From Macrotis lagotis (taxonomy: Eukaryota > Chordata > Mammalia > Peramelemorphia > Peramelidae), in assembly GCF_037893015.1 (NCBI RefSeq), contig NC_133666.1:165232611-165296610 (forward strand): a stretch of 64,000 nt of DNA. Reading direction: 5' to 3'. Positions 45,511 to 55,109 of this stretch are shown piece after piece. The notes below the pieces were generated by a model, which saw only the letters and a program-made list of their open reading frames with translations, was not told where the DNA came from and ran no database searches. The first letter of the stretch is position 1; every line of letters starts with the position of its first letter. The position numbers and the translations under genes were made by a program.

Positions 45511-45620
45511 TTAACCCCTTCCTAATTTCCCCTCGTTTTTGGCATTTCCAGCATTCAAAGTCAGTAACGATATTGCTTCCTTTACAAGAAAAACTTCTTT
45601 CTAACAAGGGAAAACTTTTT

Positions 45621-45634
45621 GGGGGGGGGGGGGG
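45621..45634. repeat. Poly-G tract
   Basis: Fourteen G in a row, directly bordering the left inverted-repeat arm. Confidence 0.95.
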
Positions 45635-45758
45635 TTAGGGTAATTTGAGTAATCTTATTGAGTGCAAATGTAAAACAATTAATTAGTTTTTTGTGGTACT
45701 GATTATAAATAGCATCCACTAACAATCATTATCAACCACTCTCAAATATGCCAATCTT
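45633..45758 (+). repeat. Left arm of a 125 bp inverted repeat
   Basis: Begins GGTTAGGGTAATTTGAGTAA and ends CAAATATGCCAATCTTG. Its reverse complement lies at 46831-46955 with fewer than ten differences, mostly in an A-run near 45668-45682. It belongs to no repeat family I know. Arms this similar stand out against the heavily diverged L2/L3 repeats around them. Confidence 0.93.
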
Positions 45759-46830
45759 GATTCCTCTTTCATGACATGAAAATCTTCAATGGAAGGGCTT
45801 GTGTCTTATCTTGATCTCTGAGTCATTAATCATTGAGAACTATGGCTTCCTTAACCAATAAGCCTTAATAGACATTGGATTTGTTACGGGCAATAGGTAT
45901 ATGCTTTCCATCCAGAAGTGTTTGACTTAACATTATCTAATTAGGCAGAAACAGTAGACAATTTCCTTAATGAACAAAAGGCCATATGGGAGATTTTAAA
46001 GCTTGAAGTTTATCCACTTCAAACATTGATCATATCAATCTCCATAAATTTATTTTAACTCTTAGTTCAAGACATTCATGTAGATCATGTATGAGCTTTT
46101 ACAACTTAAAAAGACAAATCAATGTTTATCCAAATACTTAATTTGTTTGCCTAAGGAAATTACAGAAATTGGAGAGGTTTTTTTTTTCTGACAGTTATGT
46201 TTCCATTGACTTAATAATGAAAATACATGTAATATTCAAGGGATAAAATTAAGGAAATTAACCTCTATCTGAGGCTGCTTCTGGCACAGATGTTAAGGAA
46301 ATTCATCTCATACTAAGTCATTTTCTTTTATCCTTAATTTCCATTTTTACAAACAGTGTTATAACATCTTCTACCAGGATGTTTTAGATTGTGTTAAAAT
46401 TCTTTCCCCAGATGGATATGTATACCATTCCTTTATTGCTCATGTCTCTGGAGTATGAACTGCATGTTAGTTAGAAAAAGCCTAGAGCAAACAGATTATT
46501 TCAGATACTAAAGGTCTAAGAAATTATTTGAGCACAAGAGAATGGTCAGAATAGTAGGAAAACGTTAAGTACCATAGTTTTGTACAGAATCCCAAGTCTT
46601 AGTGGTTCAAATAGGGAAGAAACTAATAGGTTTTTAAAGGTCAAGAAGATCCTCAAAAAGAAACAAGTAGATCTGTAAAAATATCATTAGAAAGTAGAGA
46701 TAAGACTTCTTACTCAAGGTCAGATGTCCCTTGCCCTCTCTGGGTTTATGATTCCTACTGTGAAAGGGTCGGCAAGAATTTAAAGTGGTTTGGGTTTTTC
46801 TAGGGGGTTTTTTTTGCAGCTAAAGTAAGA
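45759..46830. other. Loop between inverted-repeat arms, unassigned
   Basis: About 1.07 kb of unique-looking, AT-rich DNA without an open frame longer than 60 codons and without a recognisable SINE or LINE. Confidence 0.5.
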
Positions 46831-46955
46831 CAAGATTGGCATATTTGAGAGTGGTTGATAATGATTGTTAGTGCATGCTATTTATAATTAGTACCACAAG
46901 AAACTAATTGTTTTTTTTTATTTGCACTCAATAAGATTACTCAGATTACCCTAAC
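46831..46955 (-). repeat. Right arm of a 125 bp inverted repeat
   Basis: CAAGATTGGCATATTTGAGA to AGATTACCCTAAC, the reverse complement of 45633-45758. No target duplication was seen outside the arms. Confidence 0.93.
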
Positions 46956-47004
46956 TTGATTATACATCAAACTGGGTCTTCCCAAAGTGTTTTTATAAAC
47001 ATTT

Positions 47005-47200
47005 TTGTCATTTTCAGTCAGTCTATATGGTTTTTGTAGCAAAAATACTGCCATTTCCCTCTCTAGCTTATTTTACAGATGAGAAAAACTGAGGTAAATA
47101 ATGTTGTGACTTGTCCAGCTAGAAAGTGTCTGAGGTCAGATTTGAATTCAGGTCTTCCTGAAGGGAAGGGTGTTCTAGCCACTGTGCAACCTAGTTTCCC
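47005..47200 (-). mobile_element. Type C SINE, antisense
   Basis: GCAAAAATACTGCCATTTCC, CTCTCTAGCTTATTTTACAG, AGTGTCTGAGGTCAGATTTG, and head CACTGTGCAACCTAGTTTCC. Confidence 0.88.
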
Positions 47201-47634
47201 TAGGAATGGAGATTTGAGGGAAAGAGTTGTCCTTAAAGACCTTGAAGGGGAAAGCATGTGGTGGGTTGAGTTATTTTGTTTTGGGATATGACATGATCAA
47301 AATATTTACCTCTTGATATGACATTGGTTGGGAGAAAATATAAAAATATGTAAAAATTAATGGAGCACAATAAAAGACCACCATTTTGGAGAATAGCTGA
47401 AAGTAAGCCTAGGTGAATAAATTCTATCCAAGGTGTCAAAACTAAACTTTAGAACAGAATACATTATTCATTCAGATGCTAATAGGGAGACTTTGGTATG
47501 GACCCCTGGACTAGAGAGAAATGTGAGGATTACGTTAGACCTGGGAAATTTAGTTAAAGATTGGGTTAGGAAGTTGAGGGACTAAATAGTTTATTTCACA
47601 TATCTTTCTATTTAATTTCTATTGTTTTATTTCT
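47201..47634. other. Unassigned sequence
   Basis: Nothing recognised. Confidence 0.4.

Positions 47635-47637
<3 letters not shown>

Positions 47638-47677
<40 letters not shown>
47638..47677. repeat. (TA)n microsatellite
   Basis: About 20 TA units. Confidence 0.97.
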
Positions 47678-47679
<2 letters not shown>

Positions 47680-48328
47680 CCTTTGTAAATTAGCACCATT
47701 AAATATACTTATACATTTTGAAGTGAATGGAAGTCAGAAATAAGAATCCAGTCCATTTAAAGATGAGTGACAGATAATTAGAGATCATATACAACCATGG
47801 CATGAAGTTGACAAACCTAGAAGTCTCTGGGACCAAGAAGACAGTATGGATAGGGTGAAGAATTAATTGCAATTGGAATGGATAAGTAAGATATACACAA
47901 AAGAAAATCTTCTGGTTAAAAGTAAGGACCCTGATCCATTCTCAAAAAATCTGGAATCCTTAGGAAACTGACCATAATGCAACAGAACTAGATTCTTTAC
48001 CAGTAACTTATAAAAGCATCTTGCATATATAGTAAACAACTCAGGCCATTCTTTTTCATAAATTCTTTGACATCAGGTAATACTAATCAGATATTATAAA
48101 ATGTGTTTATTATATATGTTAAACTTACTTAAAGTATCTGAAATGTTTTCATTGTCATCATTGTCTCTATTGATTCATATGGCATCCTCTCTACCATCCA
48201 ATTAACCGGCCTTGGAAAGTTGATATGTCTGAAATGTGAATTACTTTGAAGGCAGATAATGAGATTTCCAAACTTTGCTAGACTTGACCTTAGATGATAA
48301 ATAGATCATAACTGGACCAATGTTTTAA
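47678..48328. other. Unassigned sequence
   Basis: Nothing recognised. Confidence 0.4.
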
Positions 48329-48534
48329 GACAACACTTCTCAGCTTGAGATCTGTGAATTTGGTTTTATAAAATATTTTGAGTAATGTCTATTGTTATAA
48401 TTGGTTTCCCCTTTTTATACTATGAATTTTATTTTATACATTTAAAAATATTGTTCAGATAAGGGGTCTATGAGTTTTCTCACAGTGCCCACCCAACAGG
48501 TCCATGACAGCAAAATGAGAGAACCCCTGCTTTA
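48329..48534 (+). mobile_element. hAT-like MITE, sense
   Basis: CTTCTCAGCTTGAGATCTGT at the left and GAGAGAACCCCTGC at the right are degenerate inverted ends (right end inverted reads GCAGGGGTTCTCTC). The inner text TATAATTGGTTTCCCC, ATTTTATTTTATACATTT and GATAAGGGGTCTATGAG matches the antisense copy at 35505-35645. Non-autonomous, no ORF. Confidence 0.65.
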
Positions 48535-49300
48535 TGTCTTTCTGCTTTGGTAGGACCTGCTAGAGCTTCTGGTTCCCGGGGAATGCCTCTCAGGGCTTTC
48601 TTCATCCCTTCTACATCATATTGAAGCACCAGAGAAGGAATTTATAAGGAAATATGCCTACACATTTCTGTATTTTCCTCCACTAAAGTCATCCAAAAAA
48701 TTGCCATGATGCAGAGGTAACTCTGGACTCTAGAAAGTTCTTTCAGGAAAGTACAAACTCTGATAGGAAACTTAGCATATAGGACCAGTAATCGACTAAA
48801 GATGTCATCTAAAGTCATAATCTCTATATTGATAGTCTGCAGTTAATAAAATATTTCATATCTTGGAAAATGTTGTTATCCACTCTCAAACGTCCATAGC
48901 AAATTGGGCATGAATAGCTAGAATACTGAACAAAATCCATTAATTTTCTACCACTCCCCCCCCCCAAAAGTTTCCATATTTCCTCTTTTATTGTAATTAT
49001 AGTCTTCAATAGCTAAACTTAGAAATACCGGAATCTTTATTAGTCACATTAGAATTTAGCATTATCATATTCCAACATTTTATTCAGTAAATAGTTCTAA
49101 AATTAGATTTCTTATAAAAATAATGACTGTGCTCTTTCTTCTAAATACAGCCTAATAATCTTAGACTGATAGGAAGCTAAATTGAGAGTCATAAAGCATT
49201 GTGAATTTGGAAGTTATCCCTCTTGCAATCTTTCAGAATGGACCTAATCTTTCCTCCTCAGGATGAGATATTCCTTCCTGCTAAATGAGACCTTCCTTTT
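48535..49300. other. Unassigned sequence
   Basis: No repeat or gene recognised; a C-run at 48956-48965. Confidence 0.4.
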
Positions 49301-49304
49301 CCAG

Positions 49305-49375
49305 GATGCTGATGTACACAGATAGCAGCTAGTGTTACTGCCCTGGCCTGGGCTGCAGAGGCCTGGGTGTGGAAG
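49305..49375 (+). other. Exon-like segment with consensus splice borders
   Basis: A polypyrimidine stretch and CCAG (49301-49304) precede a 71 bp GC-rich segment that ends at GAAG followed by GTAAGTA (49376-49382), a near-ideal 5' splice site. All three forward frames contain a stop (TAG or TGA) within the segment. If it is an exon it is non-coding or untranslated. No partner exon was identified. Confidence 0.3.
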
Positions 49376-49430
49376 GTAAGTACCCTCTTTCTGCAAAGCA
49401 TCCTGTACGTCAGTCTATTGTACTCCACAG

Positions 49431-49431
<1 letters not shown>

Positions 49432-49488
<57 letters not shown>
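49432..49488. repeat. (TG)n microsatellite
   Basis: About 28 TG units; source of the false CVCVCV and HTHTHT frames. Confidence 0.97.
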
Positions 49489-49489
<1 letters not shown>

Positions 49490-49490
<1 letters not shown>

Positions 49491-49660
49491 GATTGGAGGC
49501 GGGGCATGGTAGAAGCTGGACCATGTGCTCCTGCGGAGAGAAAACTTCTTTCATCGAAATACCAACAGGCTACCAGCTGGAACAGCAGACAGAAGCAAAA
49601 CATTAAGCTGACGTCACATCAAGCAAAAGGGAAAAAAAGTACTGACATCCAGCAGGGAGA
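49490..49660. promoter_or_regulatory. Possible regulatory segment (GC-box-like, full CRE)
   Basis: GGAGGCGGGGC (49495-49505) is GC-box-like and TGACGTCA (49609-49616) is a full CRE palindrome, rare in this AT-rich, CpG-poor window. They lie 120-240 bp downstream of the exon-like segment. No TATA box or start site can be assigned. Confidence 0.3.
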
Positions 49661-50094
49661 GGGAGGTAGGCACTGAGAACAAATGCCTTTTCATTGATTC
49701 TGGAAAGAAAAATACATTTAAAATTCCATGAATGATTGAAATTGAATGGATAATGATGGATTATTTTAAAAGAATCACATTTTCTGTTTTTATAATATGT
49801 GTACCTTGGATAAATTATATGTATGCATATGCAAAGAAAAGAGAAGAAACAATTCAGTCATTTCTCCAGGTGTGTAAAGGAATGTATGAGGCAGGTTGTG
49901 GCACTTTCCCTTGGAAAGGTCAATATCAATATGAGTATTTCAATTAAATACTTCTTAGGGTTTGTTCTAAAATCATACCACACTGTGAGCTCTCGCATTG
50001 TATGATTTACTGTTGTACGATTGTTATTGTAGAACAAACAAGATCTAGGAAAGGTCAGGGCTATAACTTGCATTTCTAAAATGATTCCACAATA
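49661..50094. other. Unassigned sequence
   Basis: Nothing recognised; open frames of 60-71 codons have no motif. Confidence 0.4.
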
Positions 50095-50205
50095 AAATTT
50101 TATTGAACTCTTCTTATGCTCGTGACATTGTGATAAGCATGATGGGGGTATGAAAGATGAATGTGATATAATCTTTGCCTCAAAAAATTGACAATTTAAT
50201 ATACT
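50095..50205 (-). mobile_element. L2 3' end, antisense
   Basis: TTTTATTGAACTCTTCTTAT, GACATTGTGATAAGCATGAT and AATCTTTGCCTCAAAAAATT. Confidence 0.7.
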
Positions 50206-50324
50206 CTCAAATTAAAGAAGAGAGCCTAATAGAGGAATCTGATAGTTTTGGTGAAGAAAATTGCATTTGAGAAAGACTCATTGGCACATTAACTAGATTT
50301 ACTATTGTATCCTCTACAGAATTG

Positions 50325-50755
50325 AGGAAGGATAGAAAGAAGGAAGGAAGAAGTAATGAAGGAAGGAAGGGAGAGAGGAAAAAGGAAGAAATGGAAGAAG
50401 GAAGGAAGGGAGGGAAGGAGGAAGAAGGAAAGGGAGAGAGAAAAAGAGGGAGGGAGGAAAGGAAGGAGGAAAAAAGGGAAGAAATAGAGAGAAAGGAATG
50501 GAGGAAGGAAGAAAAGAAGGAGGTAGAAAAGGAGAGAAGAAAAGAGGGACAAATGAAGGAAGAAGAAAGGGAAGAAATAGAGGAAGAGAGGAATGAATGG
50601 AGGAGGAAAGGAAGGAGGAAAGAAGGAAGGTAGAGAAGAAAAGAGGTAAGAAGGAAGGAAGGGAGAGAGGGTGAAAGGGAGAGAGGGAAGGAGTAATGAA
50701 GGAAGGAAGGAAAGAAGAGAGGGAGGGAGAAAGAGAGGGAGGAAGGGAAGGAGGA
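50325..50755. repeat. Purine-only GGAA/GAGG degenerate satellite
   Basis: About 430 bp with almost no pyrimidine on the plus strand. The 155-186 codon serine/proline/leucine-rich minus frames are artefacts of it. Confidence 0.97.
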
Positions 50756-50756
50756 T

Positions 50757-51000
50757 TTATCAAGCATCTACCATGTAGCAAGCACTATGCTAATCATATT
50801 ATCTCAATTATTTCCCACAACAGCCCTGGGAAGTAGGTGCTATTATTATCCTCATTTTAGAGTTGAGGATACTGAGGCAAAGAAAGTGACTTACCCAGGG
50901 TCATACAGCTAATATGCAAGTGAGGGCAAATAGGAACTCAGAATGTCCTGACACAAGTCTAGTACTTTAGCCACTTACTATACCACCTATCTATCTCATT
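50757..51000 (-). mobile_element. MIR-like/type D SINE, antisense
   Basis: CATCTACCATGTAGCAAGCA, CACAACAGCCCTGGGAAGTA, TTAGAGTTGAGGATACTGAG, TACCCAGGGTCATACAGCTA. Confidence 0.85.
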
Positions 51001-51029
51001 GCCTGGGGACAAACATAGATCTGTTTTGA

Positions 51030-51125
51030 AGTCCAATATTCTTACTTGCTTCTTGTGTGACCTTGTCACTTATTTGACTCTCAATTTCCTCATATATAAA
51101 GTGAGAAAATCATCTAAACAGAACA
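51030..51125 (+). mobile_element. MIR-like SINE scrap, sense
   Basis: CTTCTTGTGTGACCTTGTCA, CTCAATTTCCTCATATATAA. Confidence 0.6.
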
Positions 51126-51247
51126 GAATGCCTCTTTGTAATCAAAATGTTTAGTCTTGTGATTCTACAAATATCTCTTCTGACCCACAAGTTACACTTG
51201 ATAGAAGCATAATTACTAATTACCAATTAGTTAATTGAATAATTAGC

Positions 51248-51249
<2 letters not shown>

Positions 51250-51279
<30 letters not shown>

Positions 51280-51282
51280 TAA
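51250..51282. repeat. (AAT)n microsatellite
   Basis: About 11 ATA/AAT units. Confidence 0.95.
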
Positions 51283-51379
51283 AGATATTGGATGAAAAGT
51301 CAAAAAACCTGGGTTCTCTTCTACCAAGTTTTAAATACATTTTTTAAAAATCCTTTTAAAGAATTACCTATTTGAGAAG

Positions 51380-52630
51380 AATGTGTGGGAAAACTGACAT
51401 GGTCTGCAACAAATTCTAAATGGTTACATGACCTGAATATTAAAGACTAGCCTTGTAAAAATTAGAAGAAAAACAGACCATGTGCCTTTCACCACTATGG
51501 GTAAGGGATAAATTATTAATCAGACAAAGGATAAAGGCAATTACAAAATATAATATAAATAATTTTAATTACATGAAATTGAAAAGCTTTTGCAGAAACA
51601 AAATTAATCTAAGGTAAAATGGTAATGGGAAAAATAGGAAAAATATTTGTATCAAATATCTCTAATAAGGGCTTACTACCAAAATTAGATAAATAATTGA
51701 AATATGTTTGGACAAAACCCCATTCCCCAATGCAGAAGTGAGCAAAGATATGAATAAACAATTCTCAAAAGATTTCCAAACTATTAACAACCATTAGAAA
51801 AAATCCTCCCACTCACCAATAATGAGAGTAATGCAAATGAAAATAACACTGATATTTCACCTAAAGCCCAGGAAACTAATAAATATGATATGACAGGAAT
51901 TGTCAATATTGGAAGGATGTTAGACACAGGAAATCATTGTTAGTGAATCTGTGAGTGAATACAATTCTTCTGGAAAACAATTTGGAATTATATAAAATGA
52001 AGTGATTAAAATGTCTATCCACTCTTTTTCCAGAAATTCCACTGATAGTCATGTAGCCTAAGTAGATCATTGATAAAGAGAAAGTCTCTATATACACCAA
52101 AATATTTACAGCAGCCTTTTTTTTGTAGTGGCAAAAAACCAGAAATAAAATCAGTGTTCAATTATTGGGGAATGATTATGCAAAATTGTGATACACAAAT
52201 ATAATGGAATATTATTGTGTTGTAAAGAACATGATGAACACATAGAAAGGCAAGTGAAATGATGCAAAGCAAAGTAAATACAGTCAGAAATACAATGTGC
52301 ACAATAACTACAATCATGTAAGGGAAAAAAGTACAAAACAATGGAAACTACATATTGTGACATTAAATAATAATAATAAATTTGGCACCAAAGAAGAGTT
52401 ATGAGAATATACCACCCCCCAGCTCCTTTATAGATGTGAGGAATGGTTCATAATTGTTATAAAATCAGATTTTATTTTGATAGGGTAATTTGTTTTGTTG
52501 AATTTCTTTTCTTTTAATAATAAAAATCATTTTTGTAAGAGATGTTTCCCTAAGATGGGGAAAGACTCAGAAGGAAATCTAGGTCATATGAAAACAAAAG
52601 TTTTCAATAAAAATATATAAAAAAAAAACA
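51380..52630 (+). mobile_element. Divergent L1 ORF2 C-terminal part and 3' end, sense
   Basis: In L1 order: AATTACATGAAATTGAAAAG, CTTTTGCAGAAACAAAATTA, AACAATTCTCAAAAGATTTC, AATAATGAGAGTAATGCAAA, TTTGGAATTATATAAAATG, ATTTACAGCAGCC, TTATTGGGGAATGATTATG and GATACACAAATATAATGGAA. It ends in an A-rich tail at 52610-52632. Many stops. Confidence 0.83.
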
Positions 52631-52639
52631 AAAGAATTG

Positions 52640-53034
52640 TGAGATTTGAAGATACCAGGATATATATCCCAAGCTCAGGAAATGTATATAACTAAGAAGC
52701 CACTGATATATAACTACCACACATAGAGCTCACTACACATGTTCCCAGAACATATCCCTTGACCTCTGGCCTTTCATGAAGGTGCCTGTTGACCACCCTA
52801 GCTGTAGAAGTTGTCTTTGCTAGGCTTGCAGGTGGTACTTAACCTGACTTTACACGGGTCGCTTGCTTTGCCAGAATAAGGCTAATCCCAGGCCATGATG
52901 TGAAAAGAATTAGCCAAACTGATGATGTACAATCTGACAGAGGCAGCTATTGTGTGTGACCTTACTTGATACAGATGAGTAGTACCAGCTGGAAGTGATG
53001 GGGAAAACACACCTATATCCTGATGATCTGTTTA
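52640..53034. other. Unassigned sequence
   Basis: Relatively GC-balanced 400 bp between two L1 remnants; no family recognised. Confidence 0.4.
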
Positions 53035-53799
53035 GAAGCATACATTCTTGAGGAAAAAGCTAGGACTACAACCAAGTATCAATCACCTATCCAGAGAAAT
53101 TAAGCATACTACTTTAAGAGAACGAAAAAATGTTCATTCAGTGAAATAGAAGGATTTCAAGTTTTGATAAAGAAAAAACCAGAATTGAGAAAAGAAAATA
53201 TGAGAGATTCAATGGAGCTGAACTGGTTACATCCCTAGATGGGAAGGTTATACTTATAATTCTTAAGAAGTGAGCACTAATATACAAAGAAGTGAATTTA
53301 AGGGATTTATGTTAAAAAATAGCTAAGGGATTAAATAGAGGAGCACACTGGGTACAGAAGGAAGGCAGAGGTAGAATGGGATAAATTATTTTATATGAAG
53401 GGATGCAAAAAACCTATTTCATGAATGTAAAGATGGGAGGATGGGAGATGGTATCACTTGAACCTTACTCTCATCAGTATTGAATCAAAGAGAACTAATA
53501 TAAATAATCAATTGAATGTAAAAAAACAGTTGAATAAAAATGAATATAAAGCAGCAATGGAGGAAATTAAATAAAAAGGTGGAGGGGATGTTGGAACTGA
53601 CAGAAGAGAAGGAAGACCAGAGGAGGCAACTAACAGAAGCAAAATAATGATGAAGAGGAGAAGGGTGAAATGAGACCACAAAAAAGAGGTAAAATAAAAT
53701 GAAGGGAAATAAACAGTAATCATAACTGTGAATATGAATGGGATGAACTCTCCCATAAAACAGAAGTATATAACAGAGTATATTAAAAAACCAGAATCC

Positions 53800-53814
53800 C
53801 ACAATATGTTTTCT
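53800..53814. repeat. TSD left (HAL1-like element)
   Basis: CACAATATGTTTTCT; one T/C difference from 56942-56956. It lies within the endonuclease coding text of the host L1. Confidence 0.92.
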
Positions 53815-54007
53815 TTTCTTTTTTTTTAAATTTTTTAATTTATTTTTTTATTCTCATTTTGTACAAATGTCTTTTTACATTAATAAAATATTCTTGTCTA
53901 CAAGCAAACAAACCCCCCCCCCCATGAATATAGATAGACTTGCTTGGGCAAAAAAAGTAAAGAGGAGAGAAAAAAAAACAAAATTTAAAAAAATAATAGT
54001 AATAATT

Positions 54008-54165
54008 GTAGGCATGGCCAGGTGGCACAATGGACGAAGCACCAGCCCCGGAGTCACGAGCACCCGAAGTCCATATCCAGCCTCGCAAACCCAACAATCA
54101 CCCAGCCATGTGACATGCAAGCCACTCCAACCCCACTGCCCTGCAAAATCCAAAAAGAAGGAAAA
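54008..54165 (+). mobile_element. SINE module 1 inside the HAL1-like element
   Basis: GGCCAGGTGGCACAATGGAC, GAAGCACCAGCCCCGGAGTC, then CCAACAATCACCCAGCCATG where type A has cttaataattacctagctgtg; an A-rich tail at 54147-54185. A diverged type A SINE, antisense to its host element. Confidence 0.85.
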
Positions 54166-54206
54166 AAAAAGAACCAAAATAAAACAAAATAGTAATAATA
54201 GTAGGG

Positions 54207-54350
54207 GTGGCTGGGTGGCAGACAGAGCATTGGCCTTTGAGCCAGGAGCACCCGGGTCCAAATCCGGCCCCAGACACCCAAAGATCACTCTGCTATGTGG
54301 CCCCAGGCAGGCCACCCAGCCCCACCTGCCCTGCACCCTCCCCCAAATAA
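54207..54350 (+). mobile_element. SINE module 2 inside the HAL1-like element
   Basis: GGGGTGGCTGGGTGGCAGAC, GGAGCACCCGGGTCCAAATC, CCAGACACCCAAAGATCACT, CAGGCAGGCCACCCAGCCCC. It is recognisably type A, with more than ten T-to-C differences from the other copies in the window. Confidence 0.87.
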
Positions 54351-54554
54351 TAATAACAAAAAATGTGCTTCAGTCTTTGTTCCAACACCAACAACTCTGT
54401 CACGGGTGGATAACATTCTTCATGATAAGTCCATCACAAAAGTTACTTCCATATTTTTCCAATGTTGCCATTGCTGATCGCAACTCCCTCCTTTCTTATT
54501 TCTCCACTACCATGTACTATATCCTCCCTCTCCCTTCACTCTGGCTCTGCTGTA

Positions 54555-54700
54555 GGGTCGCTGAGTGGCACAGCAGACAGATCCCTGGTCCTGAGGCCAA
54601 GAAGTCCTGAGCCTCCATGCCACCCCTTAGGTCCAGAATCCACCTGGCCCTATGGTCCTGGGCAGGCCTTCCAATCCCAGCCCCTTGCAGGAAGTAAAAA
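54555..54700 (+). mobile_element. SINE module 3 inside the HAL1-like element
   Basis: GGGTCGCTGAGTGGCACAGC, GACAGATCCCTGGTCCTGAG, TGGTCCTGGGCAGGCC and CCCTTGCAGGAAGTAAAA. The most diverged of the three. Confidence 0.72.
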
Positions 54701-55109
54701 AGAAAATGTGTTATATCTGACCACTCTCCCCCCATGGTCCATCCTCTCCTCCTTTATTCACATCCCCACCCCTTCCCCCTGCTCCCCTCTCCTTCTTACT
54801 CCAGATGTCTATACCCCATTGAATATATTTGCTGTTTCCTCTCCTAGCCATCTCTGATAAGAGCAAAGGTTCCCTCATTCCCCCTTGCCTCCCCCCTTCC
54901 ATATCATTGCAATAGCTCATTGTAATAAAAAAAAATATTATTATGTGAAATATCTTGGACTATTCCCCCTCTCCTTTTTCTTTCTCCCATTCCATTTCCC
55001 TTTTTTTCTATTGACTCCATTTTTACACCATATTTTATCTTTGAATTCAGCTTTCTCCTGTGCTTCAACTATAAAAGCTCCTTCTACCTGCTCTATTAAC
55101 TGAGAAGGT

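Larger units (their letters stand above)
53815..55109 (-). other. 3' region of the HAL1-like element
   Basis: It occupies the place where ORF2 would be in an L1 but shows no RT or endonuclease text. It consists of a T-rich end, a poly-C run (53913-53922), three SINE modules in plus orientation, and pyrimidine-rich filler (54700-55060, C/T-rich on the plus strand). Confidence 0.75.

Noticed and set aside
45633..46955. piggyBac- or Tc1-type transposon reading of the inverted repeat
   Set aside because: The ends do not start with the expected terminal bases, and no TTAA or TA duplication flanks the arms; left as an unexplained inverted repeat.
49258..49676. Frames with CVCVCV or HTHTHT runs
   Set aside because: Driven by the (TG)n microsatellite. 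The same applies at 1425-1749 (GA), 23881-24081 (TG), 28223-28504 (CA) and 43503-43826 (TA).
50207..50781. 155- and 186-codon serine/leucine/proline-rich minus frames
   Set aside because: Products of the purine-only tract at 50325-50755.
53867..54610. 247-codon plus-strand open frame
   Set aside because: It crosses SINE modules and filler on the antisense strand of the half-LINE. It has no known domain, and the sense strand explains the sequence.
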